64,000 bases of DNA, taken from positions 84,403,189 to 84,467,188 of the forward strand of contig OV884009.1 in the NCBI GenBank assembly GCA_930367205.1, read 5' to 3'. The DNA is from Acanthosoma haemorrhoidale. Its lineage: Eukaryota > Arthropoda > Insecta > Hemiptera > Acanthosomatidae. Made by a program: the position numbers and the translations under genes. Below, piece after piece: positions 23,297 to 33,740 of this stretch; the first letter of the stretch is position 1; each line of letters begins with the position of its first letter. The notes beneath the pieces are model-generated. The model did not search any database and was not told the DNA's origin. It saw only the letters and a program-made list of their open reading frames with translations.

Positions 23297-23835
23297 TGAG
23301 AACATCCCGTTATTACGTCAGCATCAAAATCCTCCATAAAGATCTTAATATATCCTAAATTCTTGAGCTCATCCTTTCCACGGTCATGAAATTCCATTGT
23401 AACCAATCCAACCACCCTAATCCCCTAACACAGTCATTACACTGCATCCCTGTAATACCCTCGGAGACTAAATCGGCAGTGGAAGTGTTAGCAATGTACA
23501 GTTTCTTCAATCATGTCCTGAGCGTCTGTGGCTCTCACGCACCTAGTCAGCCCCCAAAATCTATGTGGGATATATATGATATATATCCATATCATCGTCC
23601 ACATAGTCATCCGGTCCCGCGGCTGATGGAGGAGCGTGGAGGCTTCCCAAGACTCAATTCTTCTTTCGCATGCGAGGGTGGTGCCAACCATGTGGATTTA
23701 GTAGCAGTTTATTTTTTATATACTGTATAAATGAGCGAGTGAATGAAGAACTGTAAATACTTATGAATGAGAACGTTTACCTATACTCATTTGCCAATAA
23801 GGTGATTGTAATTGTATCACAATAAAGATGATAGT
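23297..23835 (+). mobile_element. LINE 3' end fragment, plus strand
   Basis: The first 200 bp match the RT C-terminus of the Jockey-like LINE (text equivalent to LRTIVNAPYYV and PSKFMKFHSSLSNHPNP) with many changes. This is followed by the family 3' UTR and AATAAAGATG near 23820. 5' truncation is the usual outcome of LINE integration. Confidence 0.8.
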
Positions 23836-24949
23836 GGTGTAAAAAATATATTTTTACATGGAGTCCAAGGTAGGCACTTGGACCATATCTCAATATTGTT
23901 TATTTACGTTATTTCGTTTCTAAGTATTTCTTATAATGGGATTAAATATGTATAATTAATGCAAATTAATTTTGGCCTGTAAAAAAAATTACCCTTGGAT
24001 GAACTGGTTAGCTTATACCTTCTGGTGTCCTAGTTCCATTTCACGGGGGGGGGATCCTGTTGATAAAAGGAATATATATATATTTTCATCAAATTTATTT
24101 ATGGAAGACGTTTCGACATGCTAAAGATGTATGCCTCAGATCCTTGTATTTGAGGGTGGATATGGAGGTAAGGTATCTTACAGAACTGTGTTTCCATAAA
24201 TTGGCAAATAATTGAATAAAACGTCTACGAAAAAAAAGAAATTATATGATTCATTAAGCTACATGAGATATTTTTTAGCATAGCAACTATGTCTTCAATA
24301 ACCAACTTTTTTATAAATTCTATTTGTCTTTTTTTCATTCGAGCCCTCATTCAGTTCCCCCTTCGCTCTCTTGTGTGCACAATGTAGAAGGGAAAACAGT
24401 AACGATATCGGAGAAGAACTTAAATGAATGAATTTCAAGTTGAATAATAGGCAGGGAAAAGTTCTATTATAATATTATATTCAATAGTAAATCTTGTTTG
24501 TATACATAAGACTTTTTTTTTGGTATGAATTAATTTTTTCCGTAAATTTTTCCATAACTTTTAGTGATGAGAGACATAATTTTGAACTAAAAAAACTGCA
24601 CACTTTTATAAAAAGCTATCTTTCATAAACATGTACTATTTTTTTCTTTATTCTTTTAAAACATCTTTCTTCTAAAGAAATATCAAAGTGACGTGAGAGA
24701 ATTGGGAATTAACTAAAGAGAGAATGGTCAATCCAGCTAAGCATTAATGGGGCTAGATTTTTTATTTATACACTCTATATATGATAATTCAAACATACTT
24801 AATATTTTTAAACTATCAATGATACGGCAGTAGATTGTAATAAATGAAATAAAATTTAAAAAAAACTGTAACACTTATTCTGAAACATATATCATATTTT
24901 TCTCTCTTTATTTCTTTTTACTTAAAATTTATTTCTATTTTTTATTTCT
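23836..24949. other. AT-rich DNA, possible SINE at 23990-24240
   Basis: 23990-24240 has a weakly tRNA-like head (TGGTTAGCTTATACC, later AGTTCCATTTC) and an A-rich end, which would fit a SINE, but the boxes match poorly. The rest is AT-rich with nothing recognised. Confidence 0.25.
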
Positions 24950-25230
24950 CTTTATTTGTGTTTATTTGTGCGAATTGTGTACGTGCTTGGTACGAGTGTT
25001 GTATGTTCGCGCGGGAAGAACACCTTTCTGAGTTTCTTCCCTCTCTTTCTCTCTGCGTCATATCGGCCAGCCAAAGCGCCCCATACAGAGACCTTCTCCG
25101 CCTGATGGCTCATCTTAATCTCCGTCAGTCGAAGGGAGGCAGCCATGCATAGAGTACCTCGGCCTAGATGACTCATCATCTTGGTCTGTCGACCGATTTA
25201 ACATGTCACCTTCTGGATGAACTAACCTAT
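24950..25230. other. G+C-richer island, unassigned
   Basis: Bases 24970-25190 stand out by their pyrimidine-rich, CpG-containing text between AT-rich DNA and a LINE fragment. The character recalls an LTR or promoter region, but no repeat partner or TG...CA limits are visible. Confidence 0.25.
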
Positions 25231-26190
25231 ATCTCGAGACGAGACTGGTGAGATCCAAAGAACTTGAAGGTAAAGGAATATGCGAGATATGTGGTTGAGT
25301 GTGGGATTGAGATTGTGGGTTTACGGGATGAACGGAATGTTGGGGAAGAATAACTTGCGGACGAGGAGTGGGCAATGCCTGTGACTGCTCTCTGTTCCCA
25401 ACGGCATCAGCAAAAAATACTGAAGGCCTCAAATTTCTTGCTGGGACGCGTCTTGAGCTACCTGTGGCTGGCTTTTCTTCTTCTGGCTGACAATGCTGTT
25501 CTCTCTTGGACTTGGGGATTTTGTAAGCGCTGCAACCCTTGTAATGTTCAGGCGATTTCAGGGGCTTCTTGCACAATTCACTTTTGTGGTCCCCACTGCA
25601 CTCGACACACCTGGGAGGGTGGCGGCAGTACGTTTTTGTGTGCCCATATGGACGATGTCGCGTCTAGGATGCAGTTTGTCAACCTGTATTCTAGTGTAAT
25701 ACAGTTGGGTCAGTCCGTTGATTTGTTATACTCTTGGTGTTTGCTCTAGATTGACAAAAAACAAGGGCAGTGGTGTCTTGATCGCTTCGTCTTGTTGCTT
25801 ATCGTCACGAAGCACGTTCATTATTTGGGGAGCTTTGAAACCGAGAGCTGAGAGTTCGTCTTCAATTTCATCAGCTGGTGTGGTCGGATGCAGATTTATG
25901 ATCACTACTTGTAGCGATCGTTCTTGTTTTAGCTGATAAGTATGGAAGTCGGCATTATTTTCTTCTAAATATTAGTCCAATATGGCCAACGTCTTGGTTT
26001 GATATCACTTATTACACTCCTACAAGAATGTAACAAGTGATTCACATATTTCTTGAGGACTCTCTCGTGACCAGCTCACTTAAGTTGCCTGCTGAGACAA
26101 TTTTAGTGCTGAAGTACGGCCTATAAACAGTAGTATAAGGTGTTTATATGAATAACGAAATAGAGAGAATGCGCAGAACATCCCATAAAA
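25231..26190 (-). mobile_element. LINE fragment: 5' UTR and ORF1 with internal deletion
   Basis: On the minus strand, 26190-25980 matches the 5' region of the LINE at 49.19-49.40 kb (shared phrase CTCTCGTGACCAGCTCAC, differing by one base). At about 25975 it jumps to the middle of ORF1, so roughly 620 bp that include the ORF1 start are missing relative to the 49-kb copy. The remainder follows ORF1 down to the Pro/His-rich tail near 25240. Confidence 0.8.
25240..25970 (-). pseudogene. LINE ORF1 remnant
   Basis: The text includes TTPADEIEDELSALGFKAPQ, a stretch equivalent to LPLFFVNLEQTPRV, and the tail NREQSQALPTPRPQ. These match the gag-like ORF1 of the 46.6-49.4 kb copy. The zinc-knuckle block is degraded, with only pieces such as TCRVCRVQWGPQK-like and YKGCSAYKI left. 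Frame changes and stops make it non-functional. Confidence 0.7.
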
Positions 26191-26734
26191 ACAAGATGAA
26201 TGTAATAGATTTTTCTCTCGGTTAGTTATTTTTCAAAAAAATTTTATTACCTCGTTTTGTAAAATTTGAAAATTAGATAAAACTGATAGAACATAATTCC
26301 ATTTCGTAGCTACGATAAAACCAAAAGAAGGAACACTTCATTTCAGACACAAATCAAAACGTAAAGGCAATCAATTACGAACGTGCCAAGTAGAGAATTC
26401 ACCAGCAACTTTTGATCAAACAGCAAATAACTTCAGTAACTCAGATGAAAAGATCGGTTGGAATAAATGGTTCTTGTAGATGTAATTGCTTGCTGGATGG
26501 TTCGGTATGTCTTCGTTTATTTATTTACGATCTTGTGTGATCCCATTCATGGCTGACTATTGGGAGCCACCCACTCCCATTTACCCAAATGAAATAACTC
26601 ACTGTCCGTCAAAGGATTTGAAATATGTAATTCATATCGTGAAACAGTAATGCAACTTCTGAACCACACGAGGTGTATATTTACACATAGACGGACTAAG
26701 CGAGATTTTTATATATTTTTTCCCCATTCCGTAC
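26191..26734. other. AT-rich DNA, no gene recognised
   Basis: No conserved block is seen between the LINE 5' end and the SINE-like repeat. Confidence 0.4.
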
Positions 26735-26962
26735 AACCATTACGGAGACGGTCCTCGATATAGGTGTATACTGACATCTAACTACGAGTACCTAGATTCC
26801 ATCTTTGGCTGGCCTAAGGAGTTCTCCTTTGGGGGGTGGGTTAAGTCAGGGTTTACTCAGCCTCGTTAGGATATGTGAGTAGCAACTTGATTAAGAAATT
26901 ACCTGAACCGATTAAAAAAAACCTAATTTAAGGTTAAGAGGTAAAGCTTAGTGCTGACAACA
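26735..26962 (-). repeat. SINE-like repeat, copy 1
   Basis: This shares a body with 56650-56905: on the plus strand AAGGAGTT, then CCTCG.TAGGATATGTGAGTAGC, then an A-rich stretch and a GGTT-type segment. Read on the minus strand the unit begins with a weak tRNA-like head. Its left end is unclear and its right end touches the LTR at 26968. Confidence 0.45.
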
Positions 26963-26967
26963 CAAGC

Positions 26968-27143
26968 AGTTAATGATCCAAAAACTTGAAGAAAAAGAAA
27001 AAAGATTGAATGATAGCACAGATCGAAAGTTTTCACAAGACTGTTTATTGAGCGTTTTTATTCCTCTCTATATACATTCGGGATGTTTGCATCCCGATGA
27101 CTTGGGGATTAGGCTGAATACCTACGATGCACCAACCTTAACT
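26968..27143 (-). repeat. 3' LTR of the rearranged Gypsy relative
   Basis: 176 bp. On the element strand it begins AGTTAAGGTT and ends TCATTAACT, giving the inverted ends AGTTAA/TTAACT. A purine tract (GGCAGGGG) lies directly before it on the element strand. It contains AATAAA twice. Confidence 0.8.
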
Positions 27144-27590
27144 CCCCTGCCAGTTTACGCATATCTCTTCGTAAACTCCAAGGTCCGGTGCACGCAGCAC
27201 ACAGCCTGTAATCTTTTACATCACGCTTACAGTCTAATGTATTCATAGTCCACAGAGCTCTCTGGTTCGACAATACATACCAAACAACAGAACACAAAGA
27301 AAAAGAGATAATAAAGAAATAAAATAAGACTAATAATAATAATTATAAAATATAATAAATTCGACATTCATCCGTGACCAGGCGGCTGCCAGGTGAACAC
27401 AAAACAAAGGAACTTATCCACAATAACAAAGTATGAAAATAAAAACTCTCTCTGAACTTCACATTTGAAGTATATGATTCCGGATTAGTTGCTCCGTATC
27501 GGAGATCGAGGGCACACCATATTACGCACCCTCAACCCCCTCCCTCCCCCCCTTTGATGGAAGTTTCAACTGTTCAATGTGAACGGTTCG
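27144..27590 (-). other. Gypsy relative 3' non-coding region
   Basis: This lies between the integrase end and the LTR. Its last 100 bp match the 3' region of the 33.5-38.8 kb element (GATTACAGGCTGTGT and CGTAAACTGG). No env-like frame is present. Confidence 0.6.
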
Positions 27591-28834
27591 CATCTTCTTT
27601 GGGGAGGTTATGCTCTCAATGGTTACGAGATTATGTCCCCGAATGGTGCTTCTGCCGTGGGTGATTCTTCGTGGCGTCCCTGCGGGATAGGTCTATCATA
27701 TTTCGTCTTCATGCAAACTCCACAAGCTTCGATCACCTCCTGCATCGTCCGCTGCATTCCCCACCAGAAAAAGCGCCTTCGTAGTGCCCACCGTGGTAGT
27801 TGGTTTTCCCTTGGTGATACGCCAGTGTTACCTCGCGCTGCTGCTCCTCGTCAAGCAGGGTCTGGACCGCGGAAAGACTCTGGGTGAACGAGCGATCCAC
27901 CCCTAACAGCTCTTTCTGCCACAGCTTATTAATCTTGTCCCACACGGTCACGTTACCCACGAATAAATGGTGCGTTTTTCCAGGTTTTAGTAAGTCCTCC
28001 AGAGCCTGACAAATTTGATCTCCCCGAACTCCCAGTGGTGACAAAATGGTCGCGATCTGACTCCTACCGTACCTACTATGGAGTTTTTTCAGAGTACCTG
28101 ATGTTTGCGTTTTCCAGATCTGCCTCCACTTATCATTTATGATTTCATCCGTCCTCTCCATATCCTGTGGTCTCTTCCCTATAGACTCTTGTGATGGTGG
28201 ATCCACACCCCTGATCCCCACTCCCCCAGATCCACGCTCAATGATTCCCCTTTCTCTATGGCGTTCACCATAATAGCGCGCGACAGCCAATCTGCCACGA
28301 CGTTGTCTTTCCCTGGATAACCAGAACGTATTGCGCTAAGAATTTCTTCCACCTCGTTACCCTTGCGGGAATTCTTTAAGTTTTCCAACCTATTGAAGAG
28401 GTCGGTGGTCCGCATGTATTTGAAACCCTTCTACCGAATGCATACGGACGCAAGTGCCCAATAGCCCATACTATCCCGAGGAGTTCTCGTTCCAGAGCAC
28501 TATACCGCGCCTCGGTGTCCATCAGGCGTCTGCTCGCGTAAGCCACCGGTCTTTCCCCGTCCCCACCTTCCTGTAACAATACTGCCCCAAGGCATAGTCT
28601 CTTGCGTCGGTGGTGATCGTGAACTCTTCGAAGTTGGAGAAAGCCAAAATCGACGCCTCCTACAAACGCGCGAAGCATTTGCGGGTATTCTGCTCTATTA
28701 GAGCCGTGATCATTATCCTGCTCCTTTCCGTAGTAAGTTTTTAATGGGTACCATATATTCTGCCATGTCCGGCACGAAACGGACATGGAGTAATTGAGAG
28801 TGCCCAGTACTCTCCGAATCCCTTTTTTGTCCAC
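27575..28834 (-). pseudogene. Gypsy relative RNase H and integrase remnant
   Basis: 28834-28376 reads KGIRRVLGTLNY, then RPVAYASRRLMDTEARYSAL and ELLGIVWAIGHLRPYAFG (RNase H). 28290-27733 reads the linker and integrase zinc finger (VTLAYHQGKTNYHGGHY), with CMKTKYDRP following. The integrase core with its three catalytic acids is gone, and the frame resumes at the C-terminal VHIEQLKLP near 27590. The matching protein at 36.2-38.3 kb is continuous here, which shows the deletion. Confidence 0.85.
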
Positions 28835-28836
28835 CT

Positions 28837-29563
28837 CGATGACTTGGGGATTAGGCTGGATACCTACGATACCAGAACCTTAACTTATATAAATATATAT
28901 ATGTGGGTGTGGCAGCCTCGACCAATATGCAGAACCGGATATGCAAGAATACGCTACCAGCAACGTCATCTGGACGGCCGCACCCTCAAACAAAGATGGT
29001 CTGTTGGAAACTGGGCCTTCATTATTATGGTTGGCACACTCATGGTGTACGAACTGTTGTTGAGAGAGCCCGTCTTATTTCTATCTTATGCTACTGTTTA
29101 TAGTTCATTCTGACCCGGCTATTTCTGATACCCTATTATCTCAGATGTATATATATATATATATATATATACATTATATTTATTTATATTAAGGGATCCC
29201 GTGGCTTCCCGTGAGTATGTTTAGATTTTTTTTCACCACTTTTAATACTTTTTCCTTATTCTTTTCGAAGTAGATTTCAACATTGCCGTTTATAACAGAA
29301 ATTGAATTTGGTGATAATAATAAAAAAAAGAGACATGCAAAGCTACTGATCCTTTGATCAATCGGTCAATACCTAAATATTTTCTAATTCAATCAACGAA
29401 AACAATTGAGGAAAATTGTTTTTCAATTTATAGATCCTTTTTTCTTACCGCAGCGATTTCCTTTTGTATTAAATAACTTATCAACAAATCGAGAGGTAGA
29501 ATCCTGGGATGGGGCCCAACTCAGGAATAAAACAAGAAGCCCCCAAATCCCCGAGGATCTAAT
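28837..29563 (+). repeat. Duplicated segment, copy A (empty site)
   Basis: This matches 33199-33464 joined to 38802-39294 at high identity, beginning inside a Gypsy LTR and ending after CCCCGAGGATCTAAT. At 29095-29105 copy A reads CTGTTTATAGTTC without interruption, while copy B has the 5.3-kb element inserted at TATA. Copy B has about 44 extra bases soon after the site. Both copies keep a 66-codon frame (28903-29103) that I do not recognise. Confidence 0.85.
29140..29172. repeat. TA microsatellite
   Basis: A run of alternating T and A about 30 bp long inside duplicated segment A. It is much shorter in copy B (38899-38910), as expected for slippage. Confidence 0.8.
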
Positions 29564-29886
29564 GATTCCCCTACAGGAAGTAAAGAGATGGTAAAGGGTT
29601 TATGTTAAACAGAACAAAGCCCTATATTGTCCGTTGGTTACATTTAGAAACAGAGCGCGTGCGGTCTTGCGGTAACCACGCCTCCTAGTTTTACTATATT
29701 ATTAAATAGTTCCACCGACATACATCACAATTGCCCCCTCCGGAGTACTAAATATTTCGCATAGCATGTCCCCCGAGACCCTGTAGCACAGTCACATGCA
29801 ATGGTAGTAAATAACATCAAGGACATATCACAATACTATTTATTAATCATTAATAACCACATACAAAATACGGGGACAAGGCTATT
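29564..29886. other. Unassigned, moderately G+C-rich
   Basis: No repeat match was found in the window. It could be the 3' UTR of the candidate terminal exon that follows, but no clear polyadenylation signal was identified. Confidence 0.3.
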
Positions 29887-29978
29887 TTAGGAAGCGGGAA
29901 GCTCGTCGTCTTCCGGAGGTGCTAGACCAGTTTGAGCTCCTCTGCTAAAGCTCCGGCAACGTGACTTTCTTTTTTCTT
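29887..29978 (-). other. Candidate host terminal exon
   Basis: On the minus strand a pyrimidine-rich stretch ending TTTTTATCAG, a plausible splice acceptor, precedes a frame reading RSFSRGAQTGLAPPEDDELP and a stop at 29887. The G+C content is well above that of the surrounding DNA. The peptide is too short to assign. It may be a real last exon or chance. Confidence 0.2.
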
Positions 29979-31331
29979 CTGATAAAAATTATTAAAACAG
30001 TATTACAAGTTTAAATACACTTGAACTTTTTTTTGTAGCTTGATCACTACTCAATTAAAAAAATTTCTGCTAAAGATTTTTCAATCGACATATATTTATA
30101 AACATAACAGGGTCTCAATTTGAATTTAATGAAGGAGGACTTAAAGAAAAAATATCTCGTGATGTTCTTTTCTTCTTTTTTAATTTAATTTTTATTATTA
30201 TTCACACTTCTTCGGCCAGTTTGAATTGAGTTTAAAAATATTAAAAAAAACAGAGTTATGCCCTAACTAAACTCACTCACTAATGAATGGTTTCATTGTG
30301 TGTAAATATAACGTGGAAGAATTCCACATTCACGAATTGCGTATTTGACTATACTTGGATTAAAAAAAACAAAAAAAATATGCACAATAGATAGAATAAC
30401 ATAACTATCGCGAATGTTAAGGGATTACTTTAATATGTACCGCTGAACCACCAGTGCTTAAGCCTTGTACCACAGCTCACTTAAATAGTACAAATCACCC
30501 AACTGGTCTCACTACTATTATCAATTATTTAACTGAGTACTGAGTGTAGTGAAGGCTTATATGTTAAGATCAGGCGGTATCTGGAAGTGAACCACTGTGT
30601 TCTAACTGTTCACTAAACATTTGTGCTCCAAAATAACTTACCCACTCCCTACTGGTCATAAAAGTACTTGTGTTCATATGTATATTATCTTTTTTTTATA
30701 CTTAACGTCTAATTAAACTGTATGAATGCACGGATACTGTTAAGTATATAGTTCGAGATTTATTTTATTGGGCCATTTCGTGTCAACCAATGGTATAAAC
30801 TGGAAGTATCGGAAATCAATGATTTTTAGTAATAACAGTTTCATATGTTTCCCATTTTTACATATAACCATTTAAAAAACAAAAAATCGACTGTTTTGAA
30901 ACATTCAAACGCTTACAGCTTCAAAACTATTTACCCTAGAAAACTGTAAACAGTGCTATTCATTTTATAATATCGAGGGCTTTAATATGATAATTTACTC
31001 GACTTTACCAAACCAATCTAAAAATTTCCAAAAATTAAATTTTTTTTAATCACAAAAAACAAAATTGTGAAAAAAATATATGCTACATGTTACATACGTA
31101 AATGTTATTAGAATGTATAGGCCGAATTTCATTATGTTATTTTTTAATTTTATTATTGATTGTTTTTGTAAGAAATTACCCTATTGCCCGAAAATAGGAC
31201 CAGTAATTAAAAGGTGTCACATCGCTAAAATTACCTTAAAGATAAAAAAAACTTTACTAAATAGTAAGTAAAACTGTGTAGCCAAATCATGATAAGTGCT
31301 TCAGTAACAAAATCTAAAACAATACTATAAT
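29979..31331. other. AT-rich DNA, no gene recognised
   Basis: Long runs of A and T. The 63-codon frame at 31080 has the composition of non-coding DNA. Confidence 0.4.
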
Positions 31332-31446
31332 TTTCAATCAAAAGTCCTGAGAACAATAGTAAATGCCCCTTATTACGTCAGCAACAAAACCCTTCATAAC
31401 GATCGTAATATACCTTACATTCTCGAACTCATCCCTTCCAAGTTTA
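31332..31446 (+). mobile_element. LINE internal fragment (RT C-terminus, 115 bp)
   Basis: This matches 61291-61405 almost base for base, from TTTCAATCAAAAGTCCTGAG to CAAGTTTA. It lacks the 3' UTR, so it is cut at both ends. That is unusual for a LINE copy and points to a later deletion or DNA-level copying. Confidence 0.85.
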
Positions 31447-32294
31447 GATAAACAAAGTTATGACAAACTCTCACGGAAAAGATACACCCACAAGAGAACT
31501 AATCATCACTGAGCTTCACAATACTATTTTTGGCTCTTTTATCACAACTATCCTTCGGATTTTGATGCATTATATGTGACTTTGTTTGAAGTGGGGTTTA
31601 AAAACATTTCATCTTTCATTTGGTAAATATTTAAATTTTATTTATAAACCAGATTTTACTTTTAACTTTAATAGCATCATGTATATCAATATTTAATTTT
31701 CAAATTTTATGTAAGAAAATAAAACAATGTTTTATCTAGCTGTCTGTCATCATTACGTGCTCCCACATTTGTTTTTTTATTCTGGCGTCCCTTCAGAATT
31801 ATTATAGATGGCTTAAGAAGGGTAGAATATTCCAAAACGAAATGAAATTTAAAACAATCTTTCCGTTAACCTTGAAGAAAACTAATTGTATCTTTGAAAC
31901 AAAATAGTAATTAATTTTTACTTATGTAGTTACTTTAATATTTATGACATGGCGCTGAAAAACAGTCCTTAACGAACAGAGAATAAAAAGGGATGTTTGA
32001 TGTTTGGTTGCTGCGATGAAAAAAGTTGTAAGCCCGAGAATAATCCCCTTTCAGACGACCCATACAACTCAGCAGGTTTGCCGAGAGAATCGATATGGTG
32101 AAGATTTTAAGGTTGGTGGCGGCAGGTATGTTTACAAGGGGAATCACCAGCTCCCGTACAGTCTATCAAAAATATCGTCAGTTCGCTTTATTGGTTACCT
32201 ATCGGTTCGGGGTCATGATACAATAAAAAAAATAAAAAATTGAAATATGTGGAATCAATTTAATTATCAAAAGAGGTATGTGATCCCTCTTTTT
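31447..32294. other. No gene recognised
   Basis: 31940-32215 is richer in G and C and contains a 79-codon plus-strand frame (32004-32243) without recognisable domains. I do not call it a gene. Confidence 0.35.
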
Positions 32295-32375
32295 TAATAT
32301 CTATTAAGCAGTATTCGAACCCAGGACCTCCTGATCTCACTTACGTGGTCACCTAACTTAGCAATCCCACGTCAA
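32295..32375 (-). repeat. tRNA-derived SINE head
   Basis: The minus strand reads GGTCCTGGGTTCGAATACTG, an almost perfect B box. It is preceded by TTAGGTGACCACG at about the A-box position and followed by an A-rich stretch. The A box is poor, so this is probably a SINE remnant and not a working tRNA. Confidence 0.45.
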
Positions 32376-32639
32376 ACCGACCGTCAAACCGTCAAGCCGT
32401 GTTAGAATCTAAAAAGTTTTCACTAATTGTAAACGCCCTTCAAAACCTATTGTTGTACAAAGGAACGAATGGTTTCGAAATAGCTCATCAATTATTTAGT
32501 CAATTTTGATGATATTCTAGGAACAATGCGGCCTTTTACTGAAGTTAACCATCCTACAATTTCGTATTTATCCCACCTAGAAAAACAAAAAAAACTTTAA
32601 TCAAAATTTCATGTTTGATATTATCCACAAACTTATTAG

Positions 32640-32960
32640 TGTATTATATTCAAAATAACCAAAGCTAACACCGTTAGCTTCAATAACAAGGTTTCTTTCC
32701 CTTGTTCAAAGAAAACTTTTTGACTTTGAATAAATAAATTCAAGAAATGAATATTTGGCCTCATTTTCATTTTGGAATATTTTGTTTTTTAAAAATACGT
32801 CAAACGCTCTGAAAAAAATGATAATCAGTTGACGACAGGCCAGATGAATATGGTAGACGTGGTAAAACTTCTATTTTTAGATCACGTAATTTGTTTTAAG
32901 TCAATGACAAACATTTCAACAAAATTTCTGGCTGTCAGTCATCAGATCAGTCAGATCATG
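32640..32960 (-). pseudogene. Mariner transposase fragment (C-terminal)
   Basis: The minus strand reads, in shifting frames, VLPRLPYSSGLSSTDYHFFQ, the counterpart of the mariner block around its last catalytic Asp, and then VIEANGVSFGYFE, like the family C-terminus. No inverted ends were found. It is an older and different mariner from the one at 17.2 kb. Confidence 0.55.
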
Positions 32961-33065
32961 TGGCACCCACTGTTTCATTGTTCCCCAATACAATGAAGGT
33001 GTCGTATAACGGAATTATAGCTGAGGTTGAAGTGTTTGACTCACACGTCAATGACTCGAACCCAC

Positions 33066-33247
33066 TCCCGGGTTTCGGCACCAGTTAATGATCGTCAATG
33101 AAAAACTTTAAGAAAAAGAAAAGTCGTTGAATGTAATCGAAGTTGTCACGAGACTGTTTATTGAGTGTTTCATATTTAGATTCGGGATGTTTACATCCCG
33201 ATGACTTGGGGATTAGGCTGGATACCTACGATACCCGAAACTTAACT
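33066..33247 (-). repeat. Gypsy-relative 5' LTR with tRNA-Phe primer site
   Basis: 33083-33247 is a 165-bp LTR of the family seen at 26968-27143, with ends AGTTAA/TTAACT. Next to it on the minus strand, 33083-33066 reads TGGTGCCGAAACCCGGGA, an 18-nt match to the 3' end of animal tRNA-Phe. It overlaps the last LTR base by one. About 50 bp of leader follow before unrelated mariner sequence, so the rest of the element is lost. Confidence 0.85.
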
Positions 33248-33464
33248 TATATAAATATATATATGTGGGTGTGGCAGCCTGGACCAATATGCAGAACCGG
33301 ATATGCAAGAATACACTATCAGCAACGTCATCTGGACGGCCACACCCTCAAACAAAGATGGTCTGTTGGAAACTGGGCCTTCATTATTATGGTTGGCACA
33401 CTCATGGTGTACGAACTGTTGTTGAGAGAGCCCGTCTTATTTCTATCTTATGCTACTGTTTATA
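33199..33464 (+). repeat. Duplicated segment, copy B, left part
   Basis: This matches 28837-29102 of copy A, including the unrecognised 66-codon frame, and ends at the target TATA. It continues at 38802 on the other side of the inserted element. Confidence 0.85.
33461..33464. repeat. Target-site duplication, left copy (TATA)
   Basis: TATA precedes the LTR and recurs at 38802-38805. Copy A shows the empty site with TATA once. A 5-bp reading (TTATA) is also possible, but the palindromic LTR ends favour 4 bp. Confidence 0.8.
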
Positions 33465-33644
33465 AGTTAAGTCCAGGCGCCGCTAGTGCCCAGCCTTAAT
33501 CCCCAAACATATGTTATCTGTATATGTTTACAGGTAATACCTATAGATAGAGGTATCTTGGTCTAAATAAAGTAGTCTTGTTATAACGTTCTACGTGTTC
33601 TTATTACCAACCTTTCTTAGCTTGTAATTCAATAAACATTAACT
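33465..33644 (+). repeat. 5' LTR
   Basis: 180 bp, from AGTTAAGTCC to CATTAACT, with AATAAA motifs at about 33568 and 33631. The only clear difference from the 3' LTR is AAGTAGTC here against AAGCAGTC there. Confidence 0.93.
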
Positions 33645-33658
33645 GGTGCCGAAACCCG
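33644..33658 (+). promoter_or_regulatory. Primer binding site, tRNA-Phe
   Basis: TGGTGCCGAAACCCG is the exact complement of the last 15 nt (with CCA) of animal cytosolic tRNA-Phe. It would prime minus-strand DNA synthesis. The sister LTR at 33083 matches three bases further. Confidence 0.85.
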
Positions 33659-33740
33659 TGAACCGTGGAGAAAGAGAGTTATCGAGTGCGAGCGTAATTT
33701 TTTTTTTGTTTTTTTTTCTTCTATACGCGAAAGAGAGAAG

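Larger units (their letters stand above)
26968..28885 (-). mobile_element. Rearranged minus-strand Gypsy relative
   Basis: On the minus strand this has only the first 49 bp of a 5' LTR (28885-28837), then directly RNase H and integrase sequence, a purine-rich tract and a 3' LTR (27143-26968). Everything from the LTR middle to RNase H is deleted, as is most of the integrase core. The proteins resemble those of the 33.5-38.8 kb element, but many codons differ, so it is a sister family. The outer flanks (AAGC on the left, TATA on the right) do not match, so the two LTRs may come from different insertions. Confidence 0.8.

Noticed and set aside
32295..32375. Functional tRNA gene
   Set aside because: Only the B box is good; the A box is poor and no acceptor stem pairing was found.
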